This document shows, piece by piece, positions 8,892-14,869 of a stretch of DNA of 36,832 bases. The position numbers and the translations under genes were made by a program. Positions within the stretch are counted from its first letter, which is position 1. Each line of letters starts with the position of its first letter. Under the pieces are notes generated by a model, which was given only the letters and a program-made list of their open reading frames with translations, had not been told where the DNA came from and ran no database searches. The stretch is from assembly GCA_045657625.1 (NCBI GenBank), contig JAZOTM010000044.1, positions 1 through 36,832 of the forward strand, read 5' to 3'. This stretch comes from JAZOTM01 sp045657625. GTDB lineage: Bacteria > Bacillota > Clostridia > Lachnospirales > Lachnospiraceae.

Positions 8892-9728
8892 ATGTATCAG
8901 AGTCATGGAGAAAAACTGCGGTTTGTTTATATGGAACCCAGGCAGGAAATAGAAAGAGAACAGGATTTGTTTCAACGGGATATGGAAGGCCGGCAGGTTA
9001 TTTTCACGGAGGATCCCGCGGATTGTCGTTTGGAAAAAGAGGGGTTGTGTATTTTCTTTACAAATGATGCCTATAAAAAGAAATTTCGAGAAGAAGTTTG
9101 TTGTTTATTCTGTGAGGATGTGGAACGGTTTTCCGGCACCGGTTGTGATGGGATTTTATTGGATTTACAGGATGTGCCCTATGAGAGTTTAAATCGTTTT
9201 TACTTAAGAAAACAGGATTTGCCTTGGGATATTATGACTACGGAGCGGACGGCGATTCGCGAAATTACAGAAGAGGATTTGCCGGAACTTTTTGAATTGT
9301 ATGAGGGGGAAGGGATTACGGATTACATGGAGCCCTTGTTTCCTTACGAAGATGAGTTGGAGTATACCAAGTCCTACCGAAAATATATGTATGGCTATTA
9401 TGGCTATGGAATATGGCTTGTGACAGATCCGGAAGGAGAGCATGTCATAGGACGTGCCGGATTTCATATTACATTAATTAAGGAAGAACCTTACTTTGAA
9501 ATGGGATATGTGATTGGTACGCCATACCAGGGGCAGGGGTATGCTACAGAGGTATGTAGTGCACTTTTGGAGTATGCCAAAGAGGAATTGGAACAAGAAG
9601 AAGTCCATTGTTTCATTGAAGAAGGGAATACCAAGTCCATTGGTCTTGTGAAAAAATTAGGGTTTACCCATTGCGGACGAGTCTTCCTCAATGGCAGTTA
9701 TATGGAAAATTTTAGATTATGCTTTTAA
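8892..9728 (+). CDS. GNAT-family N-acetyltransferase with an uncharacterised N-terminal region
   Basis: The C-terminal half (about residues 115-278) is a RimJ/RimL-like GNAT domain that would move an acetyl group from acetyl-CoA to an unknown amine. The acetyl-CoA loop is visible as P-Y-Q-G-Q-G-Y-A-T-E after a beta strand reading E-M-G-Y-V-I-G, and the C-terminal G-N-T-K-S-I-G-L-V-K-K-L-G-F motif is typical. The first 110 residues are not a recognised catalytic domain; D-A-Y-K-K-K-F-R-E-E and L-D-L-Q-D-V-P-Y-E-S-L-N-R-F suggest a small alpha/beta fold. The same two-part layout is, to my memory, common in Clostridia. Start: ATG at 8892 with AGGGGA at 8881-8886; a TTG at 8877 has no spaced site. 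The downstream promoter overlaps its end. Confidence 0.85.
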   Translation: MYQSHGEKLRFVYMEPRQEIEREQDLFQRDMEGRQVIFTEDPADCRLEKEGLCIFFTNDAYKKKFREEVCCLFCEDVERFSGTGCDGILLDLQDVPYESLNRFYLRKQDLPWDIMTTERTAIREITEEDLPELFELYEGEGITDYMEPLFPYEDELEYTKSYRKYMYGYYGYGIWLVTDPEGEHVIGRAGFHITLIKEEPYFEMGYVIGTPYQGQGYATEVCSALLEYAKEELEQEEVHCFIEEGNTKSIGLVKKLGFTHCGRVFLNGSYMENFRLCF

Positions 9729-9742
9729 GTTAAGCAAAAGTG

Positions 9743-9751
9743 TGGTATGAT
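9743..9751 (+). promoter_or_regulatory. Extended -10 promoter for the SCIFF transcript
   Basis: TGGTATGAT is an extended -10 element (TG-N-TATGAT) 15 bases after the GNAT stop. The -35 region is weak (TTTTAA at 9723). Transcription would begin near 9758, just before the inverted-repeat element, giving a leader of about 180 nt. Confidence 0.5.
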
Positions 9752-9767
9752 GTCAAAAGCATATTTG

Positions 9768-9907
9768 GTGCGGTGTGAGAAAACCACATGCCATACATGG
9801 CATGAGCAATATGTATATAAATTTTTTGGCAAGCTAGCTTGCCGAAAGAATTTATATACATATGATCCATACAGCGAAGCTGTATGATGTTTTCTCACAC
9901 GCTGCAC
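9768..9907 (+). repeat. Four-way-junction inverted-repeat element in the SCIFF leader
   Basis: Nested inverted repeats fold as a closing stem with three arms. Closing stem: GTGTGAGAAAAC (9773-9784) with GTTTTCTCACAC (9889-9900), extended past a small internal loop by GTGC (9768-9771) with GCAC (9904-9907). Arm 1: CATGCCAT (9787-9794) with ATGGCATG (9797-9804). Arm 2: ATATGTATATAAATT (9809-9823) with AATTTATATACATAT (9849-9863), continuing inward to the perfect palindrome GGCAAGCTAGCTTGCC (9828-9843). Arm 3: CATACAGC (9868-9875) with GCTGTATG (9879-9886), loop GAA. Nearly every base is paired. It could be a structured leader RNA, a cruciform-forming intergenic repeat or a MITE relic. I see no target-site duplication and no reading frame in it. 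Confidence 0.85.
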
Positions 9908-9936
9908 AGATAAACTTTTGAGAGGAGACAAAATCC

Positions 9937-10080
9937 ATGAAACATGTTAAGACTTTAAACACCAGAAAATTACAGAATACAGTAAAAAAAGGTGGATGTG
10001 GAGAATGTCAGACATCTTGCCAGTCTGCATGCAAGACAAGTTGCACAGTTGGTAACCAGACATGTGAGCAGACAAAGTAG
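9937..10080 (+). CDS. scfA: SCIFF ranthipeptide precursor (six cysteines in forty-five residues)
   Basis: A 47-residue ribosomally made peptide that is the substrate of the neighbouring radical-SAM maturase. It begins M-K-H-V-K-T-L-N-T-R, the recognition leader. The core has six cysteines at residues 21, 24, 28, 32, 36 and 43 in the pattern G-G-C-G-E-C-Q-T-S-C-Q-S-A-C-K-T-S-C, then T-V-G-N-Q-T-C-E. This is almost the family consensus. Known SCIFF maturases install sulfur-to-carbon thioether bridges from Cys to a nearby residue, often Thr. The start follows GAGGAG (about 9921-9926). It is followed by a hairpin and then scfB, and lies downstream of the four-way element. The mature product's role is not settled; signalling has been proposed for related ranthipeptides. 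Confidence 0.97.
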   Translation: MKHVKTLNTRKLQNTVKKGGCGECQTSCQSACKTSCTVGNQTCEQTK

Positions 10081-10109
10081 TTCCTTTTAACTGAATAGGA
10101 ATACCAAGT

Positions 10110-10140
10110 ACGACCGCTCGCTTTATGCGTGCGGTCGTTT
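10110..10140 (+). terminator. Leaky terminator/attenuator between SCIFF and its maturase
   Basis: ACGACCGC (10110-10117) pairs with GCGGTCGT (10131-10138); the stem continues as CGC/GCG past a T-T mismatch around a TTTAT loop. Only TTTG follows, so the T tract is weak. Partial termination here would give more peptide than enzyme (inference). Confidence 0.7.
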
Positions 10141-10163
10141 GATTTGTAGGAAGGAGAAAGAAA

Positions 10164-11555
10164 ATGGTACATCAGTATCAAAACAATGGATACAACATCG
10201 TATTGGATGTAAACAGTGGAGCAATCCATGTGGTAGATGAATTGACTTATGCGTTGATTCCAATGTTCTTGGATCATACCGAAGAGGAATTGGTAGCAGC
10301 CTTTGCAGATCGTTATACAAAAGAAGAAATTTTAGAGGCCTGTCAAGAACTGAGAGAATTAAAAGAAAACGGAGATTTGTTTACAGAAGATACCTATGAA
10401 AACTATGTCATGGACTTTAAAAAGAGAAAGACCGTAGTAAAGGCTCTTTGTTTACACATTGCCCATGATTGTAATTTGGCATGCCGTTATTGTTTCGCAG
10501 AAGAAGGAGAATATCACGGCAGACGTGCACTCATGAGTTATGAAGTTGGTAAGAAGGCTTTGGATTTCTTAATTGCAAACTCCGGTAGCCGTCGCAACTT
10601 AGAAGTGGATTTCTTCGGTGGAGAACCTACTTTAAATTTCCAGGTGGTAAAAGACTTGGTAGCTTATGGTAGAGAGCAGGAAAAGAAATACGATAAGAAT
10701 TTCCGCTTTACATTAACCACCAATGGTGTGTTATTAAATGATGAAATAATGGAATTTGCCAATAAGGAAATGGCAAACGTGGTATTGAGTATTGATGGTA
10801 GAAAAGAAACCCATGATTACATGCGTCCATTCCGCAAAGGTGCCGGAAGTTATGATTTGATTGTTCCGAAGTTCCAGAAGTTTGCAGATAGCAGAAATCA
10901 GGATCGTTACTATGTAAGAGGAACCTTTACCAGAAACAATTTGGATTTTTCTGCAGATGTGCTTCATTTGGCAGATCTTGGGTTCAAGCAGATTTCGGTA
11001 GAACCGGTAGTCGCTCAGCCTACAGATGACTATGCGCTCAGAGAAGAAGATTTACCACAACTTTTCGCAGAATATGACAAGCTTGCAGCAGATATGGCAG
11101 AGCGAAAAGGGACGGATAGGGATTTTAATTTCTTCCATTTTATGATAGATTTAGAGGGTGGCCCTTGTGTTGCAAAGAGACTGTCCGGATGTGGTTCAGG
11201 AACCGAATATTTGGCAGTGACTCCTTGGGGCGATTTGTATCCTTGCCATCAGTTTGTAGGAAATGAAGATTTCTTACTTGGAAACGTAGACGAGGGAATT
11301 AAAAGAACAGATATCGTTGACGAATTTAAATGTTGCAATGTATATGCAAAAGAAAAATGTCGCAATTGTTTTGCAAAGTTCTATTGCAGTGGCGGATGTG
11401 CAGCTAATTCATACAACTTCCACGGAGAAATCAACAACGCATATGATTTGGGTTGTGAACTTCAGAAGAAACGTGTGGAATGTGCTATCATGATTAAGGT
11501 AGCAGAAGAGATGAAGAAGGCAGAGGCAGAAGTCGAAACAGAAGCAGCATCTTAA
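10164..11555 (+). CDS. scfB: SCIFF radical-SAM/SPASM maturase (thioether-forming)
   Basis: Modifies the SCIFF peptide by radical chemistry. Residues 1-90 form a PqqD-like peptide-recognition domain. The radical-SAM core carries C-N-L-A-C-R-Y-C with cluster cysteines 103, 107 and 110, followed by F-F-G-G-E-P-T-L at about 152-159. The C-terminal SPASM/twitch region (from Cys335) has G-P-C-V-A-K-R-L-S-G-C, a Y-P-C-H-Q-F segment, C-C-N-V-Y-A-K-E-K-C-R-N-C and F-Y-C-S-G-G-C-A-A-N-S, with a last Cys in D-L-G-C-E; it should bind two auxiliary 4Fe-4S clusters. At 463 residues it has the usual length. The GGAAGGAG site at 10149-10156 supports the ATG. SCIFF is immediately upstream, which makes the substrate assignment strong. 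Confidence 0.97.
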   Translation: MVHQYQNNGYNIVLDVNSGAIHVVDELTYALIPMFLDHTEEELVAAFADRYTKEEILEACQELRELKENGDLFTEDTYENYVMDFKKRKTVVKALCLHIAHDCNLACRYCFAEEGEYHGRRALMSYEVGKKALDFLIANSGSRRNLEVDFFGGEPTLNFQVVKDLVAYGREQEKKYDKNFRFTLTTNGVLLNDEIMEFANKEMANVVLSIDGRKETHDYMRPFRKGAGSYDLIVPKFQKFADSRNQDRYYVRGTFTRNNLDFSADVLHLADLGFKQISVEPVVAQPTDDYALREEDLPQLFAEYDKLAADMAERKGTDRDFNFFHFMIDLEGGPCVAKRLSGCGSGTEYLAVTPWGDLYPCHQFVGNEDFLLGNVDEGIKRTDIVDEFKCCNVYAKEKCRNCFAKFYCSGGCAANSYNFHGEINNAYDLGCELQKKRVECAIMIKVAEEMKKAEAEVETEAAS

Positions 11556-11618
11556 GAGGGGGCTATCAATCGACAAAAACGTCGAAGAAATAGAAAGAAT
11601 AAGAGGAGAACGTACGAA

Positions 11619-13943
11619 ATGAAGAAAATGACCAAAGGTACGGCTGCTGCAGTATTGGTGGCAATTCTTGCACTGGTAGCGTTGGTATTTACCTACACAG
11701 TTAAGATTGTACGTACAACAGTTAGCACAACTTCCACTACCGTTGTGGAAGATAGTACGGAAGCTGAAGTGACAGATGAAGAAGAGACTTCAGATTCTTC
11801 CGAAAATGCATTAAAACTTGGTCTGGATCTTTCCGGTGGTTTGTCTGTAACTTATCAAATCGTGGATGAAAATCCTAGCCAGGAAGATATCGATGACACA
11901 ATTGCAAAGTTAGAGGAAAGAGCAGCTACTTACAATGATGAGTATTCCGTTTACCAGGAAGGTGATGATCGTATCACTGTAGAAATTCCGGGTGAATCTG
12001 ATGCAGATCAGGTATTAAGCGACTTGGGAAGTCCGGGAAGTTTGTACTTTATCGCAGAGACAGATGAAGACGGAAATGCAAATTATTCCTATGATTCTAC
12101 AACAGGTACTTATGTATTAAATGATACCATTGAAAACTTAGAAGCAAACGGTTCTATCATCTTAACCGGTGAGGACGTAGAGGATGCTTCTGCCGGATAT
12201 CAGTCCAATAGTACCTATGGAACCAATGAACCGGTAGTATCCATTAGCTTAACTTCAGAAGGTACAGAGAAGTTTGCGGAAGCAACCGAAGCAGCTTATA
12301 GCGCCGGAGAATCCATCGGTATCTACTATGATGGTGAATTTGTCAGTGTTCCTACAGTAAATGCGGTTATTTCCGATGGAAATTGCATCATTGAAGGTAT
12401 GGACTCTTATGAAGACGCAAATCAGTTAGCTACTTACATTCGTATCGGTGCCATCAATTTGGAATTGGAAGAATTGCAGTTTCAGATTGTGGGAGCCTCA
12501 TTAGGTAGCGCAGCCCTTCAGAATAGTATGTTAGCAGGTATGATTGGTTTGATTATCGTTATGATTTTCATGATCCTTGCATATCGTATTTCCGGTGTTG
12601 CAGCAGCAGTTGCTTTGGCTGGATATACAGGACTTGTTATTTTCTTGATTTGGGCATTTGAAATTGTATTAACCTTACCTGGTATTGCAGGTATTATTCT
12701 AGGTATTGGTATGGCGGTGGATGCCAACGTTATTGTTTTTGCCAGAATCCGTGAAGAAATTGCCAGTGGAAAAACAGTGCGTACTGCAATTCAAGAAGGA
12801 TATTCCAAAGCGTTATCTGCAATCTTAGATGGTAATATTACGACCTTTATTGCAGCATTGGTACTTCACTTCCTTGGATCAGGAACGGTTCGCGGATTTG
12901 CAAATACCTTGATGATTTCCATTGTAGTATCTATGTTTACTGCATTGGTTGTTACCAGATTCTTAATGAATGCACTTTACACACTTGGTTTCGAAGACAA
13001 GAAGTTCTATGGAGAAAAGAAAGAAACCAGAACTTTGAAGTTCATCGAAAAGAGATATGCATTCATTGGTGTGTCTTTAGCAATTATCGTAGCCGGCTTT
13101 ATCGGCATGGGTGTATACAGCGCAAACGGAAGCAATGCATTGAATTACAGCATTGACTTTGTGGGTGGTACTTCCACAACCGCTGACTTTGGCCAGGATT
13201 ACACCATTGAAGAAATCGAAGAAAACATTCTTCCGGCAGTTATGGAAATTACAGGAGATTCTGATGTACATGCTACTAATGTCACAGATACAACTCAGAT
13301 TGTAATTAAGACCAGAACCTTGGATCAGGAAGAAAGAGAAGCTTTAACAGAATTGTTGGTTTCTGAATTCGGAGTAGATGAAAGCACAATTACAACAGAA
13401 AGTATTAGTTCTACGATTAGTAACGAAATGCGTTCGGATGCAGTATTGGCCGTTGTCATTGCTTGTATTTTAATGCTGCTTTACATTTGGTTCCGTTTCA
13501 AAGATATTCGTTTTGCAAGCAGTGCGATTTTAGCATTGGTACATGACGTATTGATTGTACTTACAGCATATGCATTAATCCGTATTTCTGTGGGAAATAC
13601 CTTTATTGCTTGTATGCTTACCATCGTCGGATATTCCATCAACGATACCATCGTTGTATTTGACCGTATCCGTGAAAACATGAAGGGTGTGAAAGTGCAG
13701 AATGAAGATGCTATCCGTGAAGTGGCAAATAAGTCCATTACACAGACCTTATCTCGTTCTATCAATACTTCTTTCACAACAATTATCATGGTTGTTTCCC
13801 TTTACATTTTTGGTGGAACATCCATCAGAGACTTCGCCTTACCGCTTTTGGTTGGTATGTTAGCCGGAACTTATTCGTCAATTTGCATAGCAACAGAACT
13901 TTGGTACATTATGAAGACTCGTTTTCAGAAGAAAAAAGCATAA
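11619..13943 (+). CDS. secDF: Fused protein-export subunit SecDF
   Basis: Uses the ion gradient to help the SecYEG translocon release exported proteins. One 774-residue chain joins SecD (about 1-460) and SecF (about 475-774). TM1 is at residues 9-30. The SecD signature L-G-L-D-L-S-G-G starts at 67, then a large extracellular domain, then a five-helix bundle with G-M-A-V-D-A-N-V-I-V-F-A-R-I-R-E-E. The SecF half has its own TM, I-D-F-V-G-G-T-S, and Y-S-I-N-D-T-I-V-V-F-D-R-I-R-E-N. The acidic/charged motifs needed for ion coupling are intact in both. It follows scfB by 63 bases with an AGAGGAG site and ends at a terminator, so it is probably in the SCIFF transcript; this neighbourhood is commonly kept in Clostridia. 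Confidence 0.96.
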   Translation: MKKMTKGTAAAVLVAILALVALVFTYTVKIVRTTVSTTSTTVVEDSTEAEVTDEEETSDSSENALKLGLDLSGGLSVTYQIVDENPSQEDIDDTIAKLEERAATYNDEYSVYQEGDDRITVEIPGESDADQVLSDLGSPGSLYFIAETDEDGNANYSYDSTTGTYVLNDTIENLEANGSIILTGEDVEDASAGYQSNSTYGTNEPVVSISLTSEGTEKFAEATEAAYSAGESIGIYYDGEFVSVPTVNAVISDGNCIIEGMDSYEDANQLATYIRIGAINLELEELQFQIVGASLGSAALQNSMLAGMIGLIIVMIFMILAYRISGVAAAVALAGYTGLVIFLIWAFEIVLTLPGIAGIILGIGMAVDANVIVFARIREEIASGKTVRTAIQEGYSKALSAILDGNITTFIAALVLHFLGSGTVRGFANTLMISIVVSMFTALVVTRFLMNALYTLGFEDKKFYGEKKETRTLKFIEKRYAFIGVSLAIIVAGFIGMGVYSANGSNALNYSIDFVGGTSTTADFGQDYTIEEIEENILPAVMEITGDSDVHATNVTDTTQIVIKTRTLDQEEREALTELLVSEFGVDESTITTESISSTISNEMRSDAVLAVVIACILMLLYIWFRFKDIRFASSAILALVHDVLIVLTAYALIRISVGNTFIACMLTIVGYSINDTIVVFDRIRENMKGVKVQNEDAIREVANKSITQTLSRSINTSFTTIIMVVSLYIFGGTSIRDFALPLLVGMLAGTYSSICIATELWYIMKTRFQKKKA

Positions 13944-13962
13944 GAAAAAAGGTTAAATTTTT

Positions 13963-13992
13963 ATCCCAACCGGAAACGGTTGGGATTTTTTT
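13963..13992 (+). terminator. Intrinsic terminator after secDF
   Basis: ATCCCAACCG (13963-13972) pairs perfectly with CGGTTGGGAT (13977-13986) around a GAAA loop, followed by T to 13992. Confidence 0.95.
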
Positions 13993-14057
13993 AGTTAAAA
14001 ATATAACGAAAAAAGGCACTTTTGTGAGGAAACTGTGAAAAATAGATGGGGGTAGAC

Positions 14058-14239
14058 GCGGCTAACCGCAGTTAGAATATTCGAATTTTTTACGCACATA
14101 CGGTTATGTGTGTCATTGTGAAAAGTTCACAAACTTTGCAAAAAATGGATAAAATTTCACACAACAATCTTCGTGTGACAACACAAGATAAAAATACCAT
14201 GTTAAAATATTGACGAAGACACAAGAAATAGATTTGTGT
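14058..14239. promoter_or_regulatory. Cluster of dyads upstream of the TetR gene (candidate operators)
   Basis: The 261-base gap before the regulator holds several inverted repeats. GCGG-CTAA-CCGC at 14058-14069 competes with CTAAC/GTTAG at 14062-14075. CACATA-CGGT-TATGTG is at 14095-14110. TTGTGAA-AAG-TTCACAA is a perfect 7-bp dyad at 14116-14132. TCACAC-N10-GTGTGA is at 14157-14178. ACACAA-N9-TTGTGT is at 14219-14239. The shared GTGTGA/TTGTG core and 15-22 base lengths fit operators for a dimeric repressor, plausibly the TetR product itself. No confident -35/-10 pair could be fixed; TTGACG at 14210 lacks a good -10. Confidence 0.55.
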
Positions 14240-14253
14240 GACAGAGGTGTAGA

Positions 14254-14835
14254 ATGAAAGAAGAATTTAGAGAGAAAAACAGTCTGGCATTGGCCGATGC
14301 TTTAAAGCAATTGATGCGTCAGACACCGTTTCGCAAAATCGGAATTCAGGACATTTGTGATTTAGCCGGAACAAGTAGACGAAATTTTTATCGTTATTTT
14401 TCTGACAAATACGCATTACTGAATTGGATTTATGCCAGAGAACTTGGGGACCGTTTACCTGCAGACGATTCTATGTTGATTCAGGAATATGTACCCTATC
14501 TTTGCAAAAAGGTTTATGAGGACAGAGCTTTTTATGCAAACGCGTTTTCTGTAGTTGGTCAAAATTCTTTACGTTCTTTCATCAAAGAAAGAATGTATCC
14601 GAAGTTTATGCATGATTATGGGGATGTATTTATGTCGGATGTTTCCGTAACGTTTTATGTCGATCATATTACGGAAGCAATTTTTGACCGCATTGTTATT
14701 TGGTTAAAGAGTGATCCCTGTGTAACACCGGAGGAGATTTCTGATTATATGATTCGTTCTTCTGCAGCAGTAGCAAAGCGTTTACATGAAAATATGCAAA
14801 TTACTCTGGAAAGACAAAACATGAAAAACAATTAG
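14254..14835 (+). CDS. TetR/AcrR-family transcriptional regulator
   Basis: DNA-binding regulator of 193 residues. The N-terminal helix-turn-helix is clear: F-R-K-I-G-I-Q-D-I-C-D-L-A-G-T-S-R-R-N-F-Y near residues 26-46, with F-Y-R-Y-F-S-D-K-Y-A-L-L following, the standard TetR helix 3-4 signature. The C-terminal ligand/dimer domain (about 60-193) is helical and resembles the DhaS-like subgroup; the ligand is unknown. It starts 14 bases after the last of several upstream dyads and stops 34 bases before the Fe-S flavoprotein gene, which has its own AAAGGAG site. It probably controls itself and the two genes downstream (inference). Confidence 0.9.
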   Translation: MKEEFREKNSLALADALKQLMRQTPFRKIGIQDICDLAGTSRRNFYRYFSDKYALLNWIYARELGDRLPADDSMLIQEYVPYLCKKVYEDRAFYANAFSVVGQNSLRSFIKERMYPKFMHDYGDVFMSDVSVTFYVDHITEAIFDRIVIWLKSDPCVTPEEISDYMIRSSAAVAKRLHENMQITLERQNMKNN

Positions 14836-14869
14836 AAAAGTGTCTAAGGGAACATGAAAGGAGTTTTAT

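Noticed and set aside
9768..9907. tRNA-like cloverleaf
   Set aside because: It has a four-way shape, but no T-loop or D-loop consensus, no CCA-type acceptor, and the middle arm is far too long.
11619..13943. Frameshift or assembly fusion of secD and secF
   Set aside because: The frame is continuous, both halves have intact motifs, and natural SecDF fusions are common in Firmicutes.
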